Below are positions 41,729 to 51,379 of a stretch of 64,000 nt of DNA, in pieces (position 1 is the stretch's first letter; each line of letters opens with the position of its first letter). The stretch spans positions 1-64,000 of the forward strand of contig NZ_JAHKPN010000014.1 in the NCBI RefSeq assembly GCF_018860545.1, written 5' to 3'. The position numbers and the translations under genes were made by a program. This stretch comes from Winogradskyella psychrotolerans. GTDB taxonomy: Bacteria; Bacteroidota; Bacteroidia; Flavobacteriales; Flavobacteriaceae. The notes beneath the pieces were generated by a model. That model saw only the letters and a program-made list of their open reading frames with translations. It was not told where the DNA came from and made no database searches.

Positions 41729-44263
41729 TTAAAAATTAACATTTAATCCTACACTGTATGTTCTTCCAGGACCAAAATAAACTTGAGCTGTTTCTGCTGT
41801 ACCATCTAAATCGTTAGCATCTGAAACGTACTCTGTATTAAATGCATTATTCACTTTACCTATTAATGTGGCATTAAAAGATCCCATTTCAAAAGAATGT
41901 CTTACACCAACGTCAAATAAACCAAAATCAGGAAGTTTCCATACATCTGGTAAATCTAAACTACCTCTATTTGTAACATCATAAGATGAGTAGTTATCAC
42001 CTGCAAAGTTATAATCGATATAGATATTAGATTTAGAAGCCAATTTATAATCAACTCCAAGAGCAAATGTTGTTTGAGCCACATCACCTACTTTTAAATC
42101 TTCTGCATAAACCTCAACCACATCTACAACATCACCTGCCTGATCTCTAATATCTGCAGACACATTACTTTTCCACTGCCAATCTCCTATAGATACCATA
42201 CCTGTTAAAGTTACTTTTTCAGTTGCTTTATATCTAAAGTCAATTTCAACACCTTGGTGTAATGCATCAATTCCTTGTAAGTTATAGAAAAATAAATCTT
42301 CACCAGTTCCTATAGAACCACCTAATGACTTATCTAACCATTGCGTGTAATATAAGTTAACATTAGCACTTAATTTTTCACCACGGAAACCATATCCAAG
42401 TTCTGCACTAAATACTTTTTCATTAACAGCGTCTTCATTAGGAATGATACCATCTTCATCTAAAAATACATCATCTAAAAATGGTGCTTTAGAAAAATAA
42501 CCAACATTTACGAACACATTATTGTTCATATCTAAGTTATAGTTACCACCACCTTTAACACCGTATCCTGTAAAGTTTACAGCTTCAGACTCTCTGCTAC
42601 CTACAATGGTATTATTCATGTATTCTTTCTGCTTGTAATTACTATTTGAAACGTCTGCCGCAACAAATACGTTTACAGATTCATTGATTTGATATTCTGC
42701 TTGTCCAAAAAGTCCATATCTTGTAACTACACCATCGTAATCTTTATTGTACTTATCACCCACTTGTAATGGTTTACCAAAGGCGTAAGTATCCGTTTCA
42801 TTATCTAAGAAGAATTGACCTCCTAATAAATCTGTTACTTCATACCAATGTGATCCAATATAATAACGACCATCAAAACCAGCAGATATGGTTAGTTTAT
42901 CATTAATTCTGTTTTTATAACTAGATAATATTCCGTACCATTCATGATTATTAATAGATGCTGAAAGAATATCAGTAGAACCATTCACTCCATTAGCACG
43001 ATTCTCTTCTACCACTTTATCAAAATCAATTGGTGTTAAGCCTGTAGACCCTAATCTATAATCATCAGAACCAATTTTAGAACCTTCATCTCTACGTCCA
43101 CCACCAGTACCAAATGATGCATAAGCAGCTGTTGATAAAGAAGAATTATCATTAATATTCCAAAGGTGGTTTATAGATATTTGTGGTTTGTGATAAAAGT
43201 TATAAGACTGGTGGTAAACTTCACCATTTTTATAACCCCAATCTTTATTTGCTTTTTGAGGTCCAGAATCGGTATCTTTTAACTCTGCTATTGTAGAGCG
43301 ATTATAACGTTGTCCGTGTTGTTGTTGTGCTCCAAAAGCTGTAAATGACAATCTGTGTGCGTCATTTATTTGTTGAGATAAACTTAAGAAGTAGTTATAT
43401 CCAGAAAACTCTGTACCATCAACATAACCATCACCTGAAAGTTTTGATGCACTAACTGTTGCTGCAAAACCTTTATCATTCAATCCTGTTGAGTAAGTCA
43501 TTCCATATTTTAAATAACCATCATTACCTAAAGTAGCACCAAATTGACCACCTTCTTCTGCATCAGTAGTTTTTGTAATGATATTAATTGTACCACCTAC
43601 TGAATTAACCGCTACTTTAGAAGCACCTAAACCTCTTTGAACTTGCATGGTTGATGTTACATCACCTAAACCTGCCCAGTTACTCCAATACACAGCTCCG
43701 TTTTCCATATCGTTTACCGGAACACCGTTAATCATTACCGCGACATTTTCAGAACTAAACCCTCTAAGGTTAATTCTACTATCACCGTAACCACCACCTT
43801 GTCTTGTTACATAGACTCCTGGTGTTGTTTTTAAAATTTCAGGAAATTCTTGAGTTCCTAACTTTATCGCAATCTCTTCTGCCTTAATTGTAGACACCGC
43901 TACTGGTGTCTTTCTATCTACAGCAACAGATGCCACAAGTAAAATTTCATCTAAGCCAACATTACTAGACATTAATGTGATTGTACCTAAATCAGTATCA
44001 CCATTAAATGCAATAGTTTGAGAAACATACCCTACATAAGAAATAACAACTTCACCAGAGCTAGACTTAGAAGTTAAAGAAAAAGTACCTTCGAAATCTG
44101 TAGTTGTTCCATTGGTCGTTCCCTTCTCTATAATATTAGCACCAGGAAGCGCAGAGTTCATGTCACTATCAATAATTTTACCCGTAATAGTGCTTTGGGC
44201 ATATGCAATTGTTGTAAAACTAGTTAAAACAACAAAACATAAAAAAAGACTAAATTTTTTCAT
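41729..44263 (-). CDS. TonB-dependent receptor with carboxypeptidase-regulatory-like domain
   Basis: An 844-residue outer-membrane receptor: signal peptide (1-22, ending YAQST), CarboxypepD_reg-like domain (about 24-105, ITGKIIDSDMNSALPGANIIEKGTTN-type), plug (about 115-230, TPGVYVTRQGGGYGDSRINLRGFSSENVAVMINGVPVNDMENG) and a C-terminal barrel that ends SVGLNVNF. It acts with the DUF5017 lipoprotein encoded directly downstream, like a SusC/SusD-type pair but with a different lipoprotein family. Promoter: TAATTTTG on the minus strand at 44304-44297. Substrate not evident. Confidence 0.93.
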   Translation of the reverse strand: MKKFSLFLCFVVLTSFTTIAYAQSTITGKIIDSDMNSALPGANIIEKGTTNGTTTDFEGTFSLTSKSSSGEVVISYVGYVSQTIAFNGDTDLGTITLMSSNVGLDEILLVASVAVDRKTPVAVSTIKAEEIAIKLGTQEFPEILKTTPGVYVTRQGGGYGDSRINLRGFSSENVAVMINGVPVNDMENGAVYWSNWAGLGDVTSTMQVQRGLGASKVAVNSVGGTINIITKTTDAEEGGQFGATLGNDGYLKYGMTYSTGLNDKGFAATVSASKLSGDGYVDGTEFSGYNYFLSLSQQINDAHRLSFTAFGAQQQHGQRYNRSTIAELKDTDSGPQKANKDWGYKNGEVYHQSYNFYHKPQISINHLWNINDNSSLSTAAYASFGTGGGRRDEGSKIGSDDYRLGSTGLTPIDFDKVVEENRANGVNGSTDILSASINNHEWYGILSSYKNRINDKLTISAGFDGRYYIGSHWYEVTDLLGGQFFLDNETDTYAFGKPLQVGDKYNKDYDGVVTRYGLFGQAEYQINESVNVFVAADVSNSNYKQKEYMNNTIVGSRESEAVNFTGYGVKGGGNYNLDMNNNVFVNVGYFSKAPFLDDVFLDEDGIIPNEDAVNEKVFSAELGYGFRGEKLSANVNLYYTQWLDKSLGGSIGTGEDLFFYNLQGIDALHQGVEIDFRYKATEKVTLTGMVSIGDWQWKSNVSADIRDQAGDVVDVVEVYAEDLKVGDVAQTTFALGVDYKLASKSNIYIDYNFAGDNYSSYDVTNRGSLDLPDVWKLPDFGLFDVGVRHSFEMGSFNATLIGKVNNAFNTEYVSDANDLDGTAETAQVYFGPGRTYSVGLNVNF

Positions 44264-44296
44264 ATAAAATTTCAGTTAATTGGTTTTTTATCAGCG

Positions 44297-44304
44297 CAAA
44301 ATTA
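44297..44304 (-). promoter_or_regulatory. Promoter -7 element of the TonB receptor-DUF5017 operon
   Basis: TAATTTTG on the minus strand matches TAnnTTTG, 33 bp before the receptor start. Confidence 0.55.
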
Positions 44305-44424
44305 CGCAATACGACAGCTAAAACATTAACTTAACGTTAACAATTGAGCATTGTGAAGATAAATTATAGAATCAACAAATTTCATAGAATAATAATCAAT
44401 TTTATGAAAACTTTTTAACAATTA

Positions 44425-46071
44425 TTAACAATTATTCATATAGAAAGCTAGCAAATTTTGCGTAGAAGCATCATGTTTACCGTCTTTACTAGTATTATTG
44501 AGCTCATCTAATATAGATTTTGCGAGTTGTTTTCCCAACTCAACACCAAACTGATCGTAGCTGTAAATGTTCCAAATAATGCCTTGAACAAAGATTTTGT
44601 GCTCATACATGGCTATTAATTTTCCTAAACTCTCTGGAGTTAGCTTTGTAATTAATAAAGAAGTCGTTGGTTTATTACCTTCAAATATCTTGAAAGGTGC
44701 TAATGCAGAAATCGCTTCTTTAGACATCGTTTTACCTTCAAATTCAGCTAAAACCTCTTCTTCAGTTTTACCATTCATAAGCGCTTCTGTTTGCGCGAAG
44801 TAATTAGACATCAATTTATCATGATGGTCCTTATTACCATATAATGAATTTACATAACCAATAAAATCTGTAGGAATAAGCTTTGTACCTTGATGAATTA
44901 ATTGAAAAAAGGCATGTTGCGAATTAGTACCTGGTTCTCCCCAAATCAATGTTCCAGTTTGATAATTCACCTTGTTACCATTTCTATCTACACTTTTACC
45001 ATTACTTTCCATGATACCTTGCTGAAGATAGGTTGCAAATTGGTTTAAATATTGTGTATATGGAATGATAGCTTCACTCTCTGATTCAAAGAAATTATTG
45101 TACCAAACAGTTAACAATGCTGAAATTACGGGTATATTTTCATTAAAATCAGCGGTCTTGAAGTGTTCATCCATTTTGTGAGCACCTTCTAACAGGCTTT
45201 CAAAATGCTTGTAACCTAAAGCCAAACTTATGGATAAGCCCACAGCACTCCACAGCGAGAAACGCCCACCTACCCAATCCTTCATGGGGAAGATATTCTC
45301 TTCATCAATACCGAAAGCTTTGACACTTTCAATATTAGTAGAAACTGCGACAAAGTGCTTAGAAACCGCTTCTGTTGGTTGTGACTCTAAGAACCATGCT
45401 CTTATTGAATTGGCATTAGACAATGTTTCCTGCGTTGTAAATGTTTTAGAAACGATTACGAATAACGTTGTTTCTGGATTTAAGTTTTTAATGATTTCTT
45501 GATAGTGATCACCATCTACATTACTTACAAAATGTGTTGCTAATTGGTTTTTATAATACTGAAGTGAATCTACCACCATTGCAGGTCCAAGATCGGAACC
45601 TCCAATTCCAATATTTACGATATCTGTAATCGCTTTACCGGAAAACCCTTTGTGATCTCCATTCACAACTGCGTTTGTAAAATTTTCAATTTTTTTCTTA
45701 ACCTCGTGGATTTCAGGAATCACATTTTCCCCATCAACATAAACCGTGGCGTCTTTAGGTGCTCTTAACGCTGTATGTAAAACCGCTCTTCCTTCAGTAG
45801 CATTAATAATATCACCTTTAAAATATTTTGAAATAGCATCTTTTAAATCGAGCTCATTGGCTAATTCAACTAATAAATTAACTGTTTCTGTTGTGATTCT
45901 ATTTTTCGAAAAATCGACATAGAAATCATCCCACTTCACAGTGAGGTCATTTGCTCTTTCGGTGTCAGACTTAAATAACGTTTTTAAATGTTGAGCTTTA
46001 ATTGTCTCAAAATGTGCTTGTAATTTTTTCCAAGCGTTAGTTGTCGTTGGGTTGGTTGCTTTTAATGCCAT
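44425..46071 (-). CDS. pgi: Glucose-6-phosphate isomerase
   Basis: A 548-residue glycolytic enzyme that interconverts glucose-6-phosphate and fructose-6-phosphate in the cytosol. NIGIGGSDLGPAMV (about 151-164), DWVGGRFSLWSAVGLS (signature 1) and YDQFGVELGKQLAKSI (signature 2) are present, as is the catalytic Glu in GEPGTNSQHAFFQLIHQG. Its ATG overlaps the stop of the M23 peptidase gene by one base (TAATG), so translation is coupled. Confidence 0.97.
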   Translation of the reverse strand: MALKATNPTTTNAWKKLQAHFETIKAQHLKTLFKSDTERANDLTVKWDDFYVDFSKNRITTETVNLLVELANELDLKDAISKYFKGDIINATEGRAVLHTALRAPKDATVYVDGENVIPEIHEVKKKIENFTNAVVNGDHKGFSGKAITDIVNIGIGGSDLGPAMVVDSLQYYKNQLATHFVSNVDGDHYQEIIKNLNPETTLFVIVSKTFTTQETLSNANSIRAWFLESQPTEAVSKHFVAVSTNIESVKAFGIDEENIFPMKDWVGGRFSLWSAVGLSISLALGYKHFESLLEGAHKMDEHFKTADFNENIPVISALLTVWYNNFFESESEAIIPYTQYLNQFATYLQQGIMESNGKSVDRNGNKVNYQTGTLIWGEPGTNSQHAFFQLIHQGTKLIPTDFIGYVNSLYGNKDHHDKLMSNYFAQTEALMNGKTEEEVLAEFEGKTMSKEAISALAPFKIFEGNKPTTSLLITKLTPESLGKLIAMYEHKIFVQGIIWNIYSYDQFGVELGKQLAKSILDELNNTSKDGKHDASTQNLLAFYMNNC

Positions 46072-47387
46072 TACTGTATATCTGTATTTAAATCTTCAGT
46101 TATTGTATTTTCTTCATGAATTGGATCTGCTTCTAAGAAAAAGATATTATCCAAGCGTTGCTTAATAGGTTTAATATGATCTAAGAATTCTACTTTTAAA
46201 CTGTCTGAAATTGGTTTAGCTTCAGGTAATTTCTGTTTAAAAGGATCAACTTGCACTCCGTTTTTCCAAAAACGATAACACACATGTGGACCTCCTGTGT
46301 TCCCTGTCATTCCGACTTTACCAATAATATCTCCTTGTTTTACAAAGTCGCCTTTTTGAACTAAGCGTTTACTCATATGAAGATATTGTGTCGTATAGGT
46401 ATCATTATGCCTTATTTTCACATATTTACCATTTCCTCCTCGTCTAGTAGATTCTATCACCGTTCCACTTGCAGTGGCCATAATAGGTGTCCCAATAGGA
46501 GCTGCAAAATCAGTCCCTCTGTGCGCACGTACTTTATAACCATAAACAGCAATACGACGTTTAAGATTATAACGGGACGATATTCGACTAAACTGAACCG
46601 GAGCTTTTAAAAAAGCACGTCGCAAATTTTTAGCGTCTTCATTAAAATAATCCACGATCCCTTTAATAGAATCCGTCTCATACTGAAACGCATATAACGA
46701 ATCTCCATTATGCTCAAAATAAGCCGCCTTTACATCTTGAATTCCCGCATAAATGGTATCGTCTATGTATTTATCTGTGTAAATAACTTTGAATCGGTCT
46801 CCTTTTTGTAGACGTCTAAAATCAATAGTCCATGCATAAATTTCATCGGCCATTTTATAAGCTAAGCGTTGGCTTAAACCTTTCTCTTCAAGCGTTTTTG
46901 AAATGCTACTTTCTATTACTCCTGTAGCTGTTTTTTCTACGTAAGTTATAGGCTTCCGACTTGTATAAGCATGGATAGAATCTTTTAAACCAATGACCAC
47001 ATATTCTTCTTGGTTTGGCTGATAAATAAAGGTCTCTGGACTTGGCAAACTATCTTGTGCTGATGCTTTTGAGTATAATAATGTATAAGGTCTGCCTGGG
47101 TGCAATTTTCTAATATCAAATGTATCTTTAGTGACTTCAGCAATTTTAAAAATATTTGGATATCCTATATTATTCCGTTGCATGATCTCACCAAAACTAT
47201 CTCCAGATTTAATAGTATCGCGTTGCACAATATAATCATTGATGTCAAAACCAAATTCTAATTTTTTTTCTTCTACAACATTATTAACTTCTTCGTTTTC
47301 AAAGTCAATTTCTGTTGTTTTATCCTCTTTACAAGAATATATACTTACTGCAATAACAGCAAATGTTATTAATTGTTTTAACCGCAT
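46071..47387 (-). CDS. M23 family peptidoglycan endopeptidase lipoprotein
   Basis: A 438-residue lipoprotein (lipobox VSIYSCK, Cys about 19) with a LysM-like segment (about 60-85), an OapA-type middle part and a C-terminal M23 domain. HRGTDFAAPIGTPIMATASGTV (about 290-311) provides the first His and the Asp; the second His pair of LytM (H-x-H) reads PHVCYRFW, so the last zinc ligand position is Cys, a variant that I associate with Bacteroidota and related homologues. It would cut peptidoglycan cross-bridges in the periplasm. It is translationally coupled to pgi. Confidence 0.9.
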   Translation of the reverse strand: MRLKQLITFAVIAVSIYSCKEDKTTEIDFENEEVNNVVEEKKLEFGFDINDYIVQRDTIKSGDSFGEIMQRNNIGYPNIFKIAEVTKDTFDIRKLHPGRPYTLLYSKASAQDSLPSPETFIYQPNQEEYVVIGLKDSIHAYTSRKPITYVEKTATGVIESSISKTLEEKGLSQRLAYKMADEIYAWTIDFRRLQKGDRFKVIYTDKYIDDTIYAGIQDVKAAYFEHNGDSLYAFQYETDSIKGIVDYFNEDAKNLRRAFLKAPVQFSRISSRYNLKRRIAVYGYKVRAHRGTDFAAPIGTPIMATASGTVIESTRRGGNGKYVKIRHNDTYTTQYLHMSKRLVQKGDFVKQGDIIGKVGMTGNTGGPHVCYRFWKNGVQVDPFKQKLPEAKPISDSLKVEFLDHIKPIKQRLDNIFFLEADPIHEENTITEDLNTDIQ

Positions 47388-47401
47388 TAATTTTAAGCTA
47401 A

Positions 47402-48334
47402 TTATAAATTATTTCCCCAATTCTCTAATTCTTCTGCACTCCATAATTCTGGAAAGAAAATCCGTTTTTGATATTTTGGATGCATATATTTTTTCCAGTC
47501 ACTTCCTCCTGTGGCTTCACCATCTCCAATGCCGCTATCAATATAGTGTTTAGCAGCATTGTAATGTGCCATTACCCAACTCACGTTAACGGTATAATCG
47601 TAATGACGCATGGCTGCAACAAGCTCTTCGTTTTTTTGATCTTTTTCTGGAAGTTCTTTAAAACGCGTCCAAAGATTTTTGGTGTTATACGTTTCCATAA
47701 ATCTTAAAAACTCGTCTTTATAACGTTTTTCAAAATTAACTAAAAGCGTGGATTTTTTTCCTGTTTTATGGTCTTTTCCTGCCGCCTGCCAATATAAATG
47801 TTCAAAAGCATGTGTAAACGGAGTGTTTCTGTCAATATCTTTTCTGAATCTATAATCTATTAAATTAATTAACTCGGTAGAAGCAAATTCAATTAATCGA
47901 TATTGCGCACTTTGAAAACCACTTGCTGGTGTCAAGGTATATCTGAATTTCATATACTGTTCTACATCCATACCTTCTCTCATAATATTAAAAGAAGTGG
48001 ATAGCATATCAAAATAACGACTTATTCGCATCAGTTTACTTTCAAAAAATGTAGCGTCTAAATCCTCTTTTTCTGCGACTTGAGAAATTTCCCAAAGAAT
48101 CATTTTAAAAAGTAGTTCATTAATTTGATGATAAGCAATAAACACCATTTCATCTGGAAGTGTAGTACGCTGAATTTGCAAATTCAACAAAGCGTCTGTT
48201 TGTATATAATCCCAATAGGTAATTGGTTTACTATAAAGTAAACCATATAAGTGATCATCTGTGTCTTGATCTATTGCTGTATACTTCTTTTGAAGTTCTT
48301 TTACAACATCATCGAATTTATGTAAATCGTGCAT
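47402..48334 (-). CDS. kynA: Tryptophan 2,3-dioxygenase
   Basis: A 310-residue haem enzyme that opens the indole ring of L-tryptophan to N-formylkynurenine, first step of the kynurenine pathway. MVFIAYHQINELLFKMILWEI (about 82-102), RISRYFDMLSTSFNIM, FRYTLTPASGFQSAQYRLIE (about 151-170, substrate pocket Arg and Thr) and GGSDWKKYMHP (C-terminal) are family blocks. It is in a minus-strand run with other aromatic catabolism genes (HPPD, homogentisate dioxygenase); the next enzymes of the kynurenine route are outside the window. Confidence 0.95.
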   Translation of the reverse strand: MHDLHKFDDVVKELQKKYTAIDQDTDDHLYGLLYSKPITYWDYIQTDALLNLQIQRTTLPDEMVFIAYHQINELLFKMILWEISQVAEKEDLDATFFESKLMRISRYFDMLSTSFNIMREGMDVEQYMKFRYTLTPASGFQSAQYRLIEFASTELINLIDYRFRKDIDRNTPFTHAFEHLYWQAAGKDHKTGKKSTLLVNFEKRYKDEFLRFMETYNTKNLWTRFKELPEKDQKNEELVAAMRHYDYTVNVSWVMAHYNAAKHYIDSGIGDGEATGGSDWKKYMHPKYQKRIFFPELWSAEELENWGNNL

Positions 48335-48342
48335 CTATTATA

Positions 48343-49134
48343 TTAATCAAATTCTATTTTAAAAGAGTGTTTTAAACCTTTAAACTCAATAAGATCTGCA
48401 CGTAGAGAGCCTACAGCTAAATCTGCTTTAATTTTTAAAGGAATTTTATTTTTATCGGCACTCACCCAAAGTGTTAGACTTTCTTCTTCTTTAAACACAC
48501 GACCAGCCATAACGTAAGGTCTAAACTTAAGTGTTTTTACTTTTACATCAGAACCATTAACATCTACTTCTATGGTTTCTTTCCCTAAATACTTGAGTTT
48601 AAAACCATAGTTTTCTTCATCAAAAAACATATTGGTTTTTATCTCATCACCTTCTTTTAAAGATGCGGCATCGATGCTATTTCTTAAATAATAATACATC
48701 GAAACCATATCTTGAACATCTTGTTCTGTGGTTATGTTTTTGGTTTCTTTATGTTTTTTATTATTAACCTCAGCAACCTTATTACTATGATCAAAGTTAA
48801 TTTCTATGTCTTTTGTGTGACCACCTTCATCAATTTTTCTAATAAATTTATAAGGCGCTCCTGTTTCTTTATCGAAATAGCTTTCGTAACGGTCTTTAAC
48901 TTTAAAAAACCACTTTATAGCTCCAGTTGTCCAACCTTTTCCAACCACATGGTACACTGGTTTGCCATCAAGTTTTTTTTCATCAACAGAAAGTGTTGCA
49001 TTTCCTGCTTTTAAAAAGCCACTATAACTCATCTCAAATTTAAACCACTCTCCTTCTTGAAAAGCGGATTCCTTTTCAACATTAATGGTTTGAAATCCTG
49101 CGAAGAATACTATAATTGTAAATAAATATTTCAT
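48343..49134 (-). CDS. DUF3108 exported protein
   Basis: A 263-residue protein with signal peptide (about 1-17) when started at ATG 49134 (MKYLFTIIVFF); the longer frame from 49164 adds a non-signal N-terminus. The mature part (EGEWFKFEMSYSGFLKAGNATLSVDEKKLDGKPVYHVVGKGWTTG) is the DUF3108 beta-rich fold, resembling lipid- or envelope-polymer-binding 'LolA/VioE-like' sheets. Role unknown; the close spacing (8 bp) to tryptophan dioxygenase suggests cotranscription, not function. Confidence 0.85.
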   Translation of the reverse strand: MKYLFTIIVFFAGFQTINVEKESAFQEGEWFKFEMSYSGFLKAGNATLSVDEKKLDGKPVYHVVGKGWTTGAIKWFFKVKDRYESYFDKETGAPYKFIRKIDEGGHTKDIEINFDHSNKVAEVNNKKHKETKNITTEQDVQDMVSMYYYLRNSIDAASLKEGDEIKTNMFFDEENYGFKLKYLGKETIEVDVNGSDVKVKTLKFRPYVMAGRVFKEEESLTLWVSADKNKIPLKIKADLAVGSLRADLIEFKGLKHSFKIEFD

Positions 49135-49466
49135 GTGTTTTGATGTATTGATATTTACTATCACATGTGTTCATTATAAACTAGAGCATTGAGCAATTTA
49201 TTTTTTGCCTTAATCAGCTCTAATCTATAGTTTGTAAATATAAATAATGTAACGCATCTTTTACGTTATCATTATCTTAAATACAATTACTATTCCAAAT
49301 CTATAAAATCTTTTATTTACAATCTAAAAACAACATAATTTAGTTATGCTCACATTTTAAATACAAGCGATTCAAGTGCATTATGCACCTCAAGAGATCG
49401 ATTATTTATGTCGCAGAAGAGTAATTAGCACGTTTAGAATTAAGGATCTAAACGCGCTATTAATTT
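49135..49466. other. Intergenic region between HPPD and DUF3108 genes
   Basis: About 330 bp with no gene. An imperfect hairpin, AGCACGTTTAG (49427-49437) with CTAAACGCGCT (49448-49458), lies directly after the HPPD stop and may end that transcript. A minus-strand TAGATTTG (49303-49296) could be the promoter of DUF3108. The rest is featureless A/T-rich sequence. Confidence 0.5.
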
Positions 49467-50627
49467 TTACAAGGTTCCTCGCTTCTCTTGTTCGCGTTCA
49501 ATAGATTCAAACAAAGCTTTAAAGTTCCCAGCTCCAAAACCTCGTGCTCCCATACGTTGAATAATTTCAAAAAACAAGGTTGGTCGGTCTTCTACTGGTT
49601 TTGTGAAAATTTGAAGTAAATAGCCTTCTTCATCAGCATCGATCATAATACCTAAACCTTTTAAGGTTTCAATATCTTCTCTAAGCGCGTGACTATGTTC
49701 TTCTAATCTTCCGGGCACTGCTCTGTAATATTCTTCTGGAGGCGTTGATAAGAACTCCACTCCTCTCGATTTTAATTGTGATACGGTTTTTATAATATCG
49801 TCTGTTGCCACAGCAATATGCTGCACACCTGCTCCTTCGTAAAAATCTAAATATTCTTCAATTTGCGATCTTTTAGCGGCTTCAGCAGGTTCGTTAATTG
49901 GAAATTTGATTCGTCCATTTCCATTACTCATTACTTTACTCATTAAAGCTGAATATTCGGTGTGGATTTGCTTATCATCAAAGGATAAGAAATTCACAAA
50001 ACCCATCACATCTTCGTACCATTTTACCCATGTATTCATTTCTCCCCAACCTACATTACCAACCATGTGGTCTATATATTTTAATCCTGTCGGCTCTGGA
50101 TTGTAATCACTTTTCCACTCCACAAAACCAGGCATAAAGGTTCCTGAGTAGTTTTTACGCTCCACAAACATGTGTACAGTTTCACCATAGGTATAAATTC
50201 CTGCGCTTACCACTTCTCCAAATTCATCTGTTTGAACAACAGGATCCATATAAGATTTGGCACCACGCTTAGTAGTTTCTTCGTAAGATTTACGTGCATC
50301 GTCTACCCATAACGCTACGACTTTTACACCATCGCCATGCTTTACAATGTGTTTATTGATTTCAGATTTACTGTTTAAAGGCGTGGTAAGCACTAAACGT
50401 ATTTTATCTTGTTTCAAGACATAACTTACAGAGTCTTTAGAACCTGTTTCTAAGCCTTTATAGGCGTACGATTGAAAACCAAATGCTGTTTTATAAAAGT
50501 GCGCCGCTTGTTTGGCATTCCCAACATAAAACTCCACATAATCTGTACCTAAAAGCGGCAAAAAATCTTGCGCTCCTTCAAATATTTTTTCTAAACCGTA
50601 GTTTACATTTTCTACTTCTTTTGCCAT
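49467..50627 (-). CDS. hppD: 4-hydroxyphenylpyruvate dioxygenase
   Basis: A 386-residue Fe(II) enzyme that converts 4-hydroxyphenylpyruvate to homogentisate in tyrosine/phenylalanine breakdown. Two vicinal-oxygen-chelate domains; the metal ligands are visible as His in YIDHMVGNVGWGEM, His in GVQHIAVATDDI and Glu in LFFEIIQRMGARGFGAGNFKALFESIEREQ, the C-terminal gate helix. The substrate chain continues to homogentisate dioxygenase at 51378-52532. Confidence 0.97.
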   Translation of the reverse strand: MAKEVENVNYGLEKIFEGAQDFLPLLGTDYVEFYVGNAKQAAHFYKTAFGFQSYAYKGLETGSKDSVSYVLKQDKIRLVLTTPLNSKSEINKHIVKHGDGVKVVALWVDDARKSYEETTKRGAKSYMDPVVQTDEFGEVVSAGIYTYGETVHMFVERKNYSGTFMPGFVEWKSDYNPEPTGLKYIDHMVGNVGWGEMNTWVKWYEDVMGFVNFLSFDDKQIHTEYSALMSKVMSNGNGRIKFPINEPAEAAKRSQIEEYLDFYEGAGVQHIAVATDDIIKTVSQLKSRGVEFLSTPPEEYYRAVPGRLEEHSHALREDIETLKGLGIMIDADEEGYLLQIFTKPVEDRPTLFFEIIQRMGARGFGAGNFKALFESIEREQEKRGTL

Positions 50628-50770
50628 AATAATTATTTAGAATCGAGACCTTAGAAAAAAGAAAATAGATGCTTAGTTTATTTTGAAAACCGATAGCCAT
50701 CTTTTGAAATTCTTCTAATTTTGATTCGATTTGTGTTAGTTGTAATTGTATTATATAATTAATTGTGTCT

Positions 50771-51247
50771 CTATTGTATTGAATCTAAATTTATAGAATC
50801 AACTTCTTCTTCGATTATATAGGTATCATCTTCCCAAGTCTCTGAACTTTCTGGCTCTATGGTTGTTTCATATTCATACTCAGATTCGTAGTAATAATCA
50901 TCATTTTCAAAATTTCCATTCTCTAAACCCTCTAAAATAGCTGATGACATTAATGTGCCGTAAAAGGCCAATGCTCCAAGCGCTACTAAAAACACAAGAC
51001 CATTAATCACAATAGCTATAATATTTATAACCTTAGCCGTATTCACATTGCTTCTGGTTTGTGGATTATACGCTTCTGGATTTTCTCCATACTCACGCAA
51101 ACTTTTATTCGCCGAAATCAGCCCTATAATTGCCAAGATTAAAGGCACAATTGCTGTAACCCCATAGCAGCAACAGCCAGCGACACCAATAACTAGTGCT
51201 AATATTCCTAAAATTAATGATAATGGATCTGCAGGTAATTTATTCAT
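50771..51247 (-). CDS. CCC-motif membrane protein
   Basis: A 158-residue membrane protein with two or three hydrophobic segments. The first contains AGCCCYG (about 24-30) after LSLILGILALVIG, the pattern of the flavobacterial 'CCC motif' family related to DUF4190. The second half (about 70-100) is a second membrane segment, and the C-terminal ~45 residues are very acidic (Asp/Glu/Tyr). Function unknown. It lies between HPPD and homogentisate dioxygenase genes, probably by chance. Confidence 0.75.
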   Translation of the reverse strand: MNKLPADPLSLILGILALVIGVAGCCCYGVTAIVPLILAIIGLISANKSLREYGENPEAYNPQTRSNVNTAKVINIIAIVINGLVFLVALGALAFYGTLMSSAILEGLENGNFENDDYYYESEYEYETTIEPESSETWEDDTYIIEEEVDSINLDSIQ

Positions 51248-51253
51248 AATTAA

Positions 51254-51379
51254 AAGCCACTTCTAACTTTCCCAAAGGGAAAGAACTCTTACTGTTGGGC
51301 GAATGAGTTTATATTTAATTTTTACAATTTTTTTTACGTTATCTATTCCTTCCCTATGGGAAGGCTAGGATGGGCTTTT
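51254..51379. repeat. Large imperfect inverted repeat filling the hmgA - CCC gap
   Basis: AAAAGCC (51254-51260) pairs with GGCTTTT (51373-51379), and inner parts CTAACTTTCCC-aaa-GGGAAAG and CTTCCCTATGGGAAGGCTAG are inverted partners with their own small hairpins. The element covers the whole intergenic space and includes the hmgA stop codon. It looks like a dispersed flavobacterial repeat that also works as terminator. Confidence 0.65.
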
